Positions 47,130-56,349 of a stretch of 64,000 nucleotides of DNA are shown here, one piece after another. The DNA is from Bin5 sp022821545. GTDB lineage: Bacteria > Chloroflexota > Anaerolineae > Caldilineales > Caldilineaceae. The translations under genes and the position numbers were made by a program. The notes under the pieces are model-generated. The model worked only from the letters and a program-made list of their open reading frames with translations, made no database searches and was not told where the DNA came from. Every line of letters starts with the position of its first letter. Positions within the stretch are counted from its first letter, which is position 1. The DNA is taken from positions 2,604,001 to 2,668,000 of the forward strand of contig CAXXLO010000002.1 of the NCBI GenBank assembly GCA_963664085.2, given 5' to 3'.

Positions 47130-49034
47130 CTACTGTCCAGCCTCCTCCGCCGACCCAATCGGGAAATCAGCGGGCAGCGTCTCTGTCAACCGCTCTTCGT
47201 CAAAGCCGCAACGCGGGTGCCCAAATCCGCTGAGACTCTTTCCATCCGGCTGCAGGTCCAAAATTATGTTGTCGTCGGCGCTGGCGCTTACACCCGCCGG
47301 GATGAAGTCCATCTGAAGAACATCGCGCACTTTCCATGCGACGATGTGGTCGGCGCAAGGCGTGTCGCCGCTGATACCGATTGCCCCCATCAGGCTGCCG
47401 CCTGCGTTGTAAAATGGAAGCCCGCCCCCGGAGCGGCTCCACCCGCCGGGCCTTTCCCCGACCAACGGGTCACCTGCTTGACCGTAGTCGCTCGCAGGTC
47501 CCGCGTAGGCTTTCGCGGTGTCGAGGGGACTGCTTCCATCCAACCCGTACAGGTTCCCCCCCGGCTGCGTCGCTGAATAGAGATTACCGGTAGAAATGGC
47601 AAGCCGCGTCAGACTGAAAGCATTGGCCGCATTGGCCTTCTGCACGGAGAGTAAACGGCCCCCCGGCCACTGCGAACCTCTGTTGGCGCCCGAGAAGGCA
47701 ATAGCGCAAACCACTCCATCGCGGTCAACTACGGTCGCCCACAAGTGATTTCCCAGCCCGCCATTATTGCCGCCCGCCACAATTCTCTCCAGCGCGCCTT
47801 TCACCTCGTCGCGGCCGGGCAGGCTGTCGCAACCGGTGAGAAACTCCGGCTCCTGCTGGCTTACGGTCGCGCTCTCCACAAAGCGAGTCGAAGGCGCCCC
47901 CGGCACAGCCACCCCTTCGAAACGGATCACCTTGCCGCGTCCCGGCTCCCCTACGCTGACGCCGTTGACGGTCACGTACGCGTTCCCGTTGATGTCAAAG
48001 TCGACCGACGTCGGAAAGGGCAGCCCGGTGATGACATCCTGCGATGTTTCCCCCTCGCCCACGCGGACCACCGCCCCGCTGTTCGGAATCGGGCCTTCGT
48101 CCGTGAAAATGCCGAAGCGCACGGCATACAACTCGCCGTCCGGACCGGTGCGCAAGTCCGTCAACATCGTAAGGTCGGTGGCATAGTCCTCAACGCCGCC
48201 CGTAACGGGATCGACCAAGACAACCTTCGCAGAACCGGGCAGGAAGGGAAATCCGGGAAGCAGTGAAACGTAGATGCGGCCGTCCGTCCCAAAGGTGACG
48301 CCCGTCGGCACCGGGTCCGACTCCAGCGCACCCTCCCGATACGGATTCGGCAGCGGACCGGGAATGCCCTCAAACACGGCAATCACCTTGGCGGTCTGGC
48401 TGACTACGTCCACCTGCACAAGTGTGTTGGCTCCCGCCTCCGCCACGTATAGCAGACCGTCCGGTCCTGCGGTCAGCCCGTATGGATGAGACTCCAGAAC
48501 ATACCCGTCCGGGTTGAGTTCCTTCTCCAACTTCCACAAAGGAACGACCTCCAGCACGGAGCCCTGCAACACGCGCAACACCGCGGCCGTGTCCGGCAGC
48601 GCCTCTTCGCTTGCCACACCCTGCCAGACGCCGGCCGTTGCATACATCTCATTGTTCAGGAGCGCCAGCCGGGCTCCTCCGACAATGTCGCTGCCCAGAA
48701 AGATAGAAGGCATTGTCGCCACAAGCTGAGGCTGGCCGCCAGGCGTCACGCGCATCACCCGCGCCGTATTTCCATAGGTCGCCTTGATGATTTCATTCGT
48801 ATTGGGATCAAGGCCTCCCACTTCAACTTCCTGATCTCCGCCCAGTCCAACGTCAATGACCCAGACACTGCCGTCATCGATAACCAGCACACCCTGGGGC
48901 CCGTTCAGGCCGTCCACGATCACCGTGCCGCCGCTTTCTCGTTCCTGTGCCCGCGCGCTGTGGGAGGCCGTTCCCAGCGCCAACAGAACTGCAAGCGCCA
49001 AAATGCCGTTGATGAAAATGCGGTTCGCTTTCAA
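47130..49034 (-). CDS. ScyD/ScyE-type propeller fused to HbpS/GlcG heme-binding-like domain
   Basis: 634-residue secreted protein. The signal peptide ends near SARAQ. Residues of about 35-410 are a ScyD/ScyE-family beta-propeller (GLNGPQGVLVIDDGSVWV, SHPYGLTAGPDGLLYVAEAG, PTGVTFGTDGRIYVSLLPGFP). The last 200 residues resemble the HbpS/GlcG (DUF336) family: WATVVDRDGVVCAIAFSG, GGLPFYNAGGSLMGAIGISG and CADHIVAW. The TTG at 49034 is chosen because GGAGGAG lies seven bases upstream; an ATG at 49076 is possible. The combination is unusual. Probably extracytoplasmic. Confidence 0.78.
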   Translation of the reverse strand: MKANRIFINGILALAVLLALGTASHSARAQERESGGTVIVDGLNGPQGVLVIDDGSVWVIDVGLGGDQEVEVGGLDPNTNEIIKATYGNTARVMRVTPGGQPQLVATMPSIFLGSDIVGGARLALLNNEMYATAGVWQGVASEEALPDTAAVLRVLQGSVLEVVPLWKLEKELNPDGYVLESHPYGLTAGPDGLLYVAEAGANTLVQVDVVSQTAKVIAVFEGIPGPLPNPYREGALESDPVPTGVTFGTDGRIYVSLLPGFPFLPGSAKVVLVDPVTGGVEDYATDLTMLTDLRTGPDGELYAVRFGIFTDEGPIPNSGAVVRVGEGETSQDVITGLPFPTSVDFDINGNAYVTVNGVSVGEPGRGKVIRFEGVAVPGAPSTRFVESATVSQQEPEFLTGCDSLPGRDEVKGALERIVAGGNNGGLGNHLWATVVDRDGVVCAIAFSGANRGSQWPGGRLLSVQKANAANAFSLTRLAISTGNLYSATQPGGNLYGLDGSSPLDTAKAYAGPASDYGQAGDPLVGERPGGWSRSGGGLPFYNAGGSLMGAIGISGDTPCADHIVAWKVRDVLQMDFIPAGVSASADDNIILDLQPDGKSLSGFGHPRCGFDEERLTETLPADFPIGSAEEAGQ

Positions 49035-49153
49035 TTGAATTCTCCTCCCGCGCGCCGCGCCTTGACAGATATACACAGTTCGGGGCGCGAAGACTCGTTT
49101 CGAACAGGAAATCCGCCGGACGGCGCAAATTCGACAGTGACCCCGCCAATCTC

Positions 49154-50506
49154 TTACTCGCCCGCCAGGAAGACGATCAAGGCTTCAAGGTCTTCCTCGG
49201 GTATGTGGCGATATGACGGCATCTTGTGGGGACTCATTGCAAACCCCTCGACAAAGTACCTGTCCGGTTCAATGATGCTTTCGTACAGGTAGGTGTAAAC
49301 ATCGGTCGCTTCGCCGCTGTAGGCAGGGTCTTCGATCCGTGCAGCAGCCATTTCGACCATTTCGCCGTGTGTCGGCCCGAATATGCCTCGCGTACCCGCG
49401 CTTTCAAGCTGGTGACAGACGCCGCAATACTGCTCCTTATACACTGCCAGTCCCCGGGCGGCCAGGGCGGCCAGCTCGTCTTCCGAAAGTTTGCTCAGTT
49501 CCGACGCGCTGCGGACGCCATTGCCCTCTACCGGTCGAATCATCAGGGCGACGTGCAATATCCAGGAAATTCGCAAAACATCTCCGGTTTGCAACGCCCG
49601 TTCGCTGTACTCGCGATTCACTTCTTTCAGCGCGTCTACGTTGACACCCGTTTCTTCCGCGATGCTTTCCCATGTATCTCCCGGCTGCACCGCATATGTG
49701 CCCGCCAGGTCGCGGCCGGATTCCGTTCCTGCCTTCTCTTCTCTGGCTGCAACGTATGAAGACGCCAAGGCAGGCGGGCCGCCCGCCCAGCCGCGCGAAG
49801 CCCCTACGTTCTGCGCTTTGCCCGGCAACTGTCGAATCGTGATCTCGTCGCCAGCCCGAATATCAACCCCGCGCAGCGCCCACAAGTTGAAGTTGTCCAG
49901 CAACAGGTCCAGATACGTGACAGAGTACCTTGCGGCAAGTCGCTCCCAGGAATCTCCCGCCTGCACTTCGTACAAGACCGGCCGCACTGCGGCATCGGCG
50001 CCGAGACCGGGAATGGCTAACTGGTCGCCCGCCCGGATCTCCTCCCCGCGCAGCTGCCACAGTTCCGCGTTGGCCTCTTTCAGCAGAGCTGCCGACAGAT
50101 CGAATCTGCCAGCGATCAAGGACCAGAATTCACCCTTTCTCGCGGTGTAAACGTAGGCCGGAGAACTGTCAATCGTGTACGGCCGCACAAAGCCGGCGTC
50201 CGCGACCGGTGCTGCGGTGTCGCTCCGCCCCTGTGCGCTGGCCTGGTCTGTCCCTTTCACCGCCTGTCGGGCGCTGTCAGGCGCCGCCGGCTCGGGTGTA
50301 GCAGTTGGAGCGTTCTCATCCGCCTCCTGGCGTGCCAATGCGACGGCATGTTTTGCCGTCGCATTGGCGCGGGACAGGCGGTAAACAGTGAAGCCCGCAA
50401 TAATCAACGCACCGATCAGCAGCGCGCGCGACAGCAAATTGAGGCGTCTGCCTGATTCGCGAATGCGGCCGTGCCATCCAGGTTTCCTGTCTGAGCTACT
50501 CATCAT
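49154..50506 (-). CDS. Triple LysM domain protein fused to cytochrome c
   Basis: 450 residues. One membrane helix (about 25-45) anchors the protein, followed by an Ala/Thr linker. Three LysM modules occupy about 118-166, 178-226 and 270-315 (YEVQAGDSWERLAARYSV and YAVQPGDTWESIAEETGV are the clearest). A class I cytochrome c domain has CGVCH at 361-365 and a candidate Met ligand in FAMSPHKMPSY. It could tether a redox carrier to cell-wall glycan. The ATG at 50506 is chosen; a TTG at 50575 would add 23 residues. Confidence 0.82.
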   Translation of the reverse strand: MMSSSDRKPGWHGRIRESGRRLNLLSRALLIGALIIAGFTVYRLSRANATAKHAVALARQEADENAPTATPEPAAPDSARQAVKGTDQASAQGRSDTAAPVADAGFVRPYTIDSSPAYVYTARKGEFWSLIAGRFDLSAALLKEANAELWQLRGEEIRAGDQLAIPGLGADAAVRPVLYEVQAGDSWERLAARYSVTYLDLLLDNFNLWALRGVDIRAGDEITIRQLPGKAQNVGASRGWAGGPPALASSYVAAREEKAGTESGRDLAGTYAVQPGDTWESIAEETGVNVDALKEVNREYSERALQTGDVLRISWILHVALMIRPVEGNGVRSASELSKLSEDELAALAARGLAVYKEQYCGVCHQLESAGTRGIFGPTHGEMVEMAAARIEDPAYSGEATDVYTYLYESIIEPDRYFVEGFAMSPHKMPSYRHIPEEDLEALIVFLAGE

Positions 50507-50711
50507 TTCCGTTTCTGCGCACGTTTCGGAGGGACAAAAATAAGAGAGGAATTGGAGATTCGTTCTCTCTATCAACTCCTCTCTCTATCAGTCCTGCCAC
50601 TCTATAGCTATTCTATCCACATCACCGCGAAAACGAAAGAAGCAGTTTCCCAAGGTATCCGCGACCGGGGTTGAACAAGAGGTTGCCGAGACAGTGAGTG
50701 TCTACGAGGGT

Positions 50712-51776
50712 TCATTCAGAGCCGCCGTCCGTTCCGCCCGCCTCTGCCGCCCCCGGCAGAACTTCGTTCTCACCAAAAACAGGCAGGTTTTCCGGTTCCC
50801 CATCTACCGCAATGGTCCAGGCAGCAATCCAGCCCGTCAGGTCGCCGGTTGTCACAACATACCAACTGTTATCCTCCAGCCTGCCGATGACCCGATACGT
50901 CTGGTCGCTGCCGAGCAGCTTCAGCACAGGTCCGGCAGCTTCGGGCCGCTCACGCAGATTGACCGACGGATGCAGAAGAGTGCCTTTAAGGCCGGACAGC
51001 GTACCAGACGCAGCCGTGTCAAAGTTGCTCTCAAGCGGCTCATACGAACTGATCAGAGCCAGAGATGTCGCGGTCGCCTGCGCAGAGACGGGCACCCTCC
51101 GGTTGGCCGGAAACAGGACCGCGCCGATGATTGCGAGAACCAGGCCGCCAATGATCAGAAACGGCCAACCTCTCCACGCCTGCGGGATATGCTGCGGCGG
51201 CGGTATGGCTGCCGGCCCCTGGTAGGTTGGCCCGGCCAGGCGCGGCGGTCTCCGCACATCCGCGCGTTCAAAATTTGTGAATATCGCGGCCAGCTCGGTC
51301 TCGTATCTGGGGTCTACGCGCCATTCATTGAGCCTCGCATTATAGGCGCGCCCCGACTCCGGAATGGCCGAGTTGACCGCGTCGTGAATCGCCGTGAAAT
51401 CCGCCGCCCAGCCCACGCGCACGTAGATCCAGCCGTGTTCCCGGCGCTGGTACGATAACCACGCGTCCGGGGGCTCGATTCGTTTGCGGGCAACTTCCAA
51501 CTCCTCTTCGGTCAGCGGAACAAGCTGCGCTTCCTTCAACTCCTCGTCGTGCGTCCAGCGTTTGAGAGGATTTGAAAGCAGCCGGTAAGCCTCATCTAAC
51601 TTTGCCAGAAACGGGTCCGACTTTTCCGTCCCCGCGATGAGGACTGAATCGTCCAGGTTTTCGCCCGTATGCAGACGGACTTGGCGCCTGTATGCCGCGT
51701 CAAGTACATCTTGCGAAGCGTTGGGCTGAACCCCCAATATGTGATAGTAGCTTTCCAGGGATCTGTCGTCCACCAT
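50712..51776 (-). CDS. J-like domain protein with membrane helix and SH3 domain
   Basis: 354 residues. The first 75 resemble a DnaJ J domain (YYHILGVQPNASQDVLDAAYRRQVRLH, then FLAKLDEAYRLLSNPLKRWTHDEEL), but the HPD tripeptide that stimulates DnaK is absent. A mid region (about 105-165) of unknown family follows, then a membrane helix (WPFLIIGGLVLAIIGAVLF, about 205-223) and a C-terminal bacterial SH3 domain (SVNLRERPEAAGPVLKLL, then WYVVTTGDLTGWIAAW). The J part would face the cytoplasm and the SH3 the wall. Confidence 0.72.
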   Translation of the reverse strand: MVDDRSLESYYHILGVQPNASQDVLDAAYRRQVRLHTGENLDDSVLIAGTEKSDPFLAKLDEAYRLLSNPLKRWTHDEELKEAQLVPLTEEELEVARKRIEPPDAWLSYQRREHGWIYVRVGWAADFTAIHDAVNSAIPESGRAYNARLNEWRVDPRYETELAAIFTNFERADVRRPPRLAGPTYQGPAAIPPPQHIPQAWRGWPFLIIGGLVLAIIGAVLFPANRRVPVSAQATATSLALISSYEPLESNFDTAASGTLSGLKGTLLHPSVNLRERPEAAGPVLKLLGSDQTYRVIGRLEDNSWYVVTTGDLTGWIAAWTIAVDGEPENLPVFGENEVLPGAAEAGGTDGGSE

Positions 51777-51921
51777 CCGCGGCTCGTATCAGCCTTGAGG
51801 AGGGTCCCTCAACTACAGGCGCCGTCTTCCGAAAACGGGGTACGGGTCTGAGGGACGAGAGCGATACGATGAAAGGCTCTTGCCACCGCGCGGCTCTCCC
51901 GGTTTTTCGCGCTCGGGCTCT

Positions 51922-52917
51922 CTACCGGCTGACTTCATCCGAATAGCCGCCGCTTTCCACCAGCGCGGCCACCTCCTCCTTTTCAAACACGCCCATGTCT
52001 CCGGGAATCGTAAACTTCATCCCGGCCGCCGCCGCCGCCCACTTCAGTGCGTCGGCCAGCCAATCCTCTCTGTCATGGTGCAGGTAACGGTATAGGACGC
52101 CCGCCGTGAAAGCATCTCCCGCGCCGATGCGTCCGATCGTACCGCCCCCGGGAAAGATCGGCTGACGAATCGGGTCCTGCCCCGGTACGGCCGCAATTGA
52201 CCCGTCGGCGCCCAATGTGAGAATGACGGTTGCCTGGGGGAACGCCTGCCGCAGCGCGGCCAGCGCTTCTTCGGGCGTGATCTCTTCAGGCAGTCCATAG
52301 TGGGTCTGGGCATCCCGAATAGGCGCAAATACGATGTCTGCCGCCGCTGCGAAGGGATGGCATCCCTTGCGGGATTCTTCAGGACTCCACAGCTTGGACC
52401 GGTAGTTGAAATCGAAACTCACGCTCCAGCCGGCCGCCTGCGCCAGCTCCAAAGCGCGTTTGGCCGTCGCCGCGGAGGTGGCGCTGATCGCAAGCGTGAT
52501 GCCGGTCAGGTGGAGATGCCGCCCGCCGGCCTGGTTGAAGAGTTCCACCGGCAGTTCATCCGGTGTCATGCGGCTGGCCGCCGAATCGGCCCGGTCGTAG
52601 ATGATCGAGGTAGCCCGGGCGCCGTCGCCGAACTCAACGAAAAATGTCCCCAACCGCTCGCCCTCAGCCCAGACGATATGGGAGGTGTCCACGCCGTGCC
52701 CCATCAGGGTGCGCGCGATCCGCCTCCCCAGGGCGTTCTCCGGCATGCGCGAGATCCACGTCGTCCTCACGCCCAGCCGGGCCAGCGCTACGGCCGTGTT
52801 CGATTCGGTCCCGCCCGCCTCCAGCTCAAAGTAGGCCGCCTGTTCAATGCGCAGTTGGCCTGGCGGCGTCATTCGCAACAGTGTCTCGCCCAGAGTGACT
52901 ACGTCAAACCCGCTCAT
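51922..52917 (-). CDS. PfkB family sugar kinase, probable 2-keto-3-deoxygluconate kinase
   Basis: 331-residue ribokinase-like enzyme. VVTLGETLLRMTPP opens the fold, GGTESNTAVALARLG is the substrate-binding region and GRIGAGDAFTAGVLYRYL contains the catalytic Asp and anion hole. It overlaps the KDPG aldolase stop by 4 nt (ATGA), which fits KDG kinase: 2-keto-3-deoxygluconate is phosphorylated and then cleaved. Upstream in-frame ATGs lie inside the aldolase gene and were rejected. Confidence 0.87.
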   Translation of the reverse strand: MSGFDVVTLGETLLRMTPPGQLRIEQAAYFELEAGGTESNTAVALARLGVRTTWISRMPENALGRRIARTLMGHGVDTSHIVWAEGERLGTFFVEFGDGARATSIIYDRADSAASRMTPDELPVELFNQAGGRHLHLTGITLAISATSAATAKRALELAQAAGWSVSFDFNYRSKLWSPEESRKGCHPFAAAADIVFAPIRDAQTHYGLPEEITPEEALAALRQAFPQATVILTLGADGSIAAVPGQDPIRQPIFPGGGTIGRIGAGDAFTAGVLYRYLHHDREDWLADALKWAAAAAGMKFTIPGDMGVFEKEEVAALVESGGYSDEVSR

Positions 52918-53579
52918 TTCTCCGCCCGCGCCTCCCTTATTGATGACACAAATTTTTGGGCCTGCGCCGTCAACGCCTGCCAGTTGCCCTCCGCCACCCA
53001 ATCCTTGCGCACGAGCGCGCTGCCGACTCCCACCGCCACGGCGCCGGAACGGATAAATTCGCCGGCATTCTCCAGCCCAACCCCGCCCGTGGGCATCAGC
53101 TTCAGATGGGGCAGCGGGGCCAGTATGTCAGTGAAGTAGCCCGGCCCGAGCCTTGTTGCCGGAAAGACTTTCACCACAGCCGCGCCGGCCAGCCACGCGG
53201 ACTGGATTTCTGTCGGCGTGAACGCGCCCGGCATGACCGGTACGCCGAGCCGGGCGCAATAGGTCACCGTGGGTAGATCCAGCGCCGGCGCGACCACAAA
53301 CTGCGCACCGCTGGCAATCGCCTCCGCCGCCATCTTGCGGTTCAGCACCGAGCCCATCCCCAGAGCCGCGGCGCCTTGAGCGAATGCAGGTACGCGCGCC
53401 CGCAGCAGCGAGAGGGCATCGAGCGCGCCGGGACTGGTCATCGTCAGTTCGAACGCGGTTACTCCGCCGTCGAGCAGGGCTTGGGCCAGATCGACCGCGG
53501 CCGCCAGATCGGGGAGACGGACGATCGGCAGCACGCCGCTATTTTCGATTACCTGGACCGCATTTTGGGCGTCATTCAT
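52914..53579 (-). CDS. eda: 2-dehydro-3-deoxyphosphogluconate aldolase (KDPG/KHG aldolase)
   Basis: 221-residue class I aldolase. The Schiff-base Lys is in AAVVKVFPATRLGPGYF, the general base Glu in GGVTAFELTMTSP, and the phosphate site in KLMPTGGVGLENAGEF. It yields pyruvate and glyceraldehyde 3-phosphate from KDPG. The ATG at 53579 is preferred over one 18 bp upstream. It is coupled to the kinase gene. The matching dehydratase may be the gene at 63.7 kb, now separated by the RHS island. Confidence 0.9.
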   Translation of the reverse strand: MNDAQNAVQVIENSGVLPIVRLPDLAAAVDLAQALLDGGVTAFELTMTSPGALDALSLLRARVPAFAQGAAALGMGSVLNRKMAAEAIASGAQFVVAPALDLPTVTYCARLGVPVMPGAFTPTEIQSAWLAGAAVVKVFPATRLGPGYFTDILAPLPHLKLMPTGGVGLENAGEFIRSGAVAVGVGSALVRKDWVAEGNWQALTAQAQKFVSSIREARAEK

Positions 53580-54100
53580 ATACGTAGTCCTGTACACAGT
53601 TCAGACGGAAAGGTAGCCATTACTCTATCCTACGCAGCCGGACATTGGCAAACGGAAGGCAAAAAACGAAGTGCGGTCCACATTGGGGGTAGAGAGCCGA
53701 CCTGCCCCCGATGTTTGGACCACCGGTCATGTTGGTCCGACAGGCACGGGAACAGGGTCGGCAGGCAAGAGGGCCCCAGGCGCCGCCTGCCGCGCAAAGG
53801 CCGTGCTGCCCAGATGGTCGCCATGCATATGATAGAGGGTACTCCCTCGCTTCACCGCAATGCGCAGCCCGGCGGACGAAGCGTTAGCTTTGCTATGGAG
53901 AGGGAAAAGGGGAATGGATCGCTGGCCGACCTGGCTGGTGATTTTGCTTTCCGACTAGGCTTGGACGGCGGGAGATTCTTGCGCTACGGCGTGCTATGCC
54001 GCGGGCTGCGATAACCCAAATGAGAGAAATCGGCTCCAAAACGGCAAGATAATGTAAGAAAGATTCATTCGCAAGCGGTCCGGTCCCGGGGTTGGTCGCA
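53580..54100. other. Island left border with RHS core remnant
   Basis: About 520 bp without an intact gene. Near 53802-53876 the minus strand reproduces the RHS core piece encoding STLYHMHGD, nearly base for base with the copies at 55650 and 58150, flanked by unrelated sequence. It is a fragment of a fifth RHS core. The rest contains no frame I can support. Confidence 0.6.
53802..53876 (-). repeat. RHS core remnant (copy E)
   Basis: About 75 bp matching the other RHS cores (GTGCTGCCCAGATGGTCGCC and following), with several substitutions. It shares GGGTACTCCC and the AATGCGCAGCCCGGCG end with copy A, so it probably derives from an A-like cassette. Confidence 0.7.
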
Positions 54101-54802
54101 CTACTCCTCTCTCCACTTCTTGTCGGCGAAGAGGTCGACACATTGCAGCATTTTTCTATCTATAATCTGCAACAGCTGAATATATTCCTCCACTGAGATG
54201 GCGCTGGGAGATAGATCCGCCTGGAATACAGAAAGGAATTTACCGTATCTTGTCTTAGTCGCGCAGGTTTTTTCGCCTCGTCCTTGGCCGATATCCGGCA
54301 CAAAGTCGGCACACTTGGCTCGATATTCATCGGCGGAGAGGTTGGCCTGCGTCAAATCAAGCGGCACCCAAGTACGCTGCCACCTTGAAATGTAACCAAT
54401 TCGTCGAACTATATAGAAGTATACAACCTGATCAAGCCTTTCGTAGAATTGCAACTCATGAGACGCGGCCCAGCCTGTTTCGGGTTTCTTGTGAGAGAAA
54501 GACGCGAATATACCGCCAAGCATTCCAGAAGGCCCAGAGAGGTGGCGACCCTCTAAGGGCAGGCTTGCAGACCAACCTTTACTCCATTCGTCGGGCAACT
54601 CTGACTCCTTCAGCGTGCATGTGTACAGGGCTGCTTCCACCTTCATGCGGGTCTCTATGAGAGGCGGTTCCCACATGATGCCTTCAAGGTAGTAGGCGAT
54701 CACACAAGCTGTCAGGATTCCGCTGAGGACAAAAACACTTAGACAACCGAATCTGGCCGAAGGACGCCATCTGTACATTCGATGAAGGCCGGTTTTCTCC
54801 AT
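54101..54802 (-). CDS. Membrane-anchored protein next to RHS copy A (candidate immunity protein)
   Basis: 233 residues, no recognised family. One hydrophobic segment (FGCLSVFVLSGILTACVIAYYL) serves as anchor or uncleaved signal, and the rest is a soluble, Trp/Tyr-rich domain expected outside the membrane. TAGGAG seven bases upstream supports the ATG at 54802. It lies 150 bp downstream of RHS copy A, in the slot occupied in the other cassettes by the lipoproteins, but its sequence is unrelated to them, as expected for a partner of a different toxin. Confidence 0.6.
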   Translation of the reverse strand: MEKTGLHRMYRWRPSARFGCLSVFVLSGILTACVIAYYLEGIMWEPPLIETRMKVEAALYTCTLKESELPDEWSKGWSASLPLEGRHLSGPSGMLGGIFASFSHKKPETGWAASHELQFYERLDQVVYFYIVRRIGYISRWQRTWVPLDLTQANLSADEYRAKCADFVPDIGQGRGEKTCATKTRYGKFLSVFQADLSPSAISVEEYIQLLQIIDRKMLQCVDLFADKKWREE

Positions 54803-54952
54803 CGCCAACTCCTAGCTTGGTCTACTACTCTTTTTCAATGGAGTATTCCTGCCGTCGAAAGTGCGAAGCTCCAAACGTGTAAAGCGAGCGGCGCGCCCGG
54901 CATAGCCGTAATTGATGTTCGCCCATACATCGTAAAAATAGAGTACTCCCTC

Positions 54953-56242
54953 TTAGTAGGTCCAAACGCCTCCCATTGCCTTCCCTATATGTCCCTTGTA
55001 ATCCCACGGTCTACCCGGCCCTACCAGGGACGCCCAGATTGTGAATGCGTTAGCTTTGGCTGGAAAGTAGATTGAAGGCAGACCGGCAGTCAACTTGCCA
55101 GTCAGGTTAAGATAGGCGATAGTTTTGAGTTGCCGGTCTTGTGTATTTCCCCTGATCTCGCGGATGAACCAGCCGAGCAGATCCTCTCTTTTCACCTCGT
55201 GGAGAATTTGCTTGTCTGCATATCTGGGCCGTATCGACCTGCTCCAGTGACCGTCCGCCCCCCGTGCGAAGCCGCGGGCATTGTACCAGCGATTCTTCCA
55301 GTAGAAGTCCACCACCCACGGATCGGCTCCGGAAGGAGGCCCCTTCGGTGCGTCGGGAAGGTCTAGTGGAATGTACCCAGTCGGATCCGAGTACTTGAGC
55401 GGATTGCCCCTTGCGTAGAGGAAACGGTTGTAGTCGATCACCATCTCCGCATCCGGCGCGAGCGAGTCCGGCGAGATGAAAGTGCCCAACGCGGGGTCAT
55501 AATACCGCGCATTGTAGTACAGCAGCCCCGTCCCATCCGCCTTCTGCCCCGTGAACGTCCTGTCCGTCCGCAGCGTTCCCGATGCGCTGCGCTCGGCGCC
55601 GTACGGGTAGTACGCGCGGCTGCCCTCCACGACCGAGCCGGCGGTCGTCACGGACGTGCTGCCCAGATTGTCGCCGTGCATGTGATAGAGGGTACTCCCC
55701 CTCTTCACCGCAATGCGCAGCCCGGCGAATGTGTAGTGGCTGACGGTGGTCGTTACGCCGCTCGTCACCTCCTCTTCGTAATGACCGAAGAAGGTGTAGG
55801 TCGTCGTGCTGCCGCTCGTCTTTTTGACGCGCGCGCCATCGTACCAGTACTGCTCCAACAAACTGCCGTTGTTGTCCTGCACCTGAGACAGCCGGATCTG
55901 TGCGTCCCACACAAGTGTCTGCCGGCTGGAAAGCCCCTTGTTGCGTACGGTCATGTTGCCGTTGGCGTCGTAGTCGAAGCGGTCATCGCCGCCGATGCGG
56001 TCCACCGCGTGGTAGGGCCCGCCATCGCCGAAGCCGTGGCTCTGCCCGTTGAACGCGGTCAGCCGGTTGGCGCCGTCAAAGCTGTAAGTTCTTCCGTACG
56101 CAGCGGTCAACCGTCCCAGCCCGTCGTAAGTGAAGCTGTTGCTGGTCGTTTCCTCGGTTAAAGCGGTGAAGTCGCCGAAGTAGTTGTAGGCGTAGCTGCG
56201 GTTGAGACGCTCGCTCACATCGTACCCGTAGCGATCGAGCAT
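54953..56242 (-). CDS. Orphan RHS core with Ntox44-like C-terminal toxin domain (copy A)
   Basis: 429 residues. Residues 11-290 are RHS/YD repeats ending with the core signature YYNARYYDPALGTFISPDSL and NRFLYARGNPLKYSDPTGY, after which the sequence changes to a unique 125-residue tail. The tail has WYNARGFARGADGHWSRSIR and ends near GPGRPWDYKGHIG, reminiscent of polymorphic toxin type 44 (a predicted nuclease); I hold this loosely. There is no signal peptide or N-terminal delivery region, and no Shine-Dalgarno, so it may be a silent cassette used as donor for recombination. Confidence 0.72.
   Translation of the reverse strand: MLDRYGYDVSERLNRSYAYNYFGDFTALTEETTSNSFTYDGLGRLTAAYGRTYSFDGANRLTAFNGQSHGFGDGGPYHAVDRIGGDDRFDYDANGNMTVRNKGLSSRQTLVWDAQIRLSQVQDNNGSLLEQYWYDGARVKKTSGSTTTYTFFGHYEEEVTSGVTTTVSHYTFAGLRIAVKRGSTLYHMHGDNLGSTSVTTAGSVVEGSRAYYPYGAERSASGTLRTDRTFTGQKADGTGLLYYNARYYDPALGTFISPDSLAPDAEMVIDYNRFLYARGNPLKYSDPTGYIPLDLPDAPKGPPSGADPWVVDFYWKNRWYNARGFARGADGHWSRSIRPRYADKQILHEVKREDLLGWFIREIRGNTQDRQLKTIAYLNLTGKLTAGLPSIYFPAKANAFTIWASLVGPGRPWDYKGHIGKAMGGVWTY
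55392..56216 (-). repeat. RHS core repeat, copy A
   Basis: About 825 bp highly similar to copies B, C and D. It differs from them most at the WYDGARVKKTSG position and in some silent sites, and is the most diverged of the four. Confidence 0.85.
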
Positions 56243-56349
56243 GCTGCCGTTCGCTCAGTCTTCGGGCAGTGTACGATCACTGCGGTGCGTCCCAGCTTCG
56301 ATCGGAGTCGGAGGGGGGTACGACTACCCATCGGGCGATGAGATTCGCA

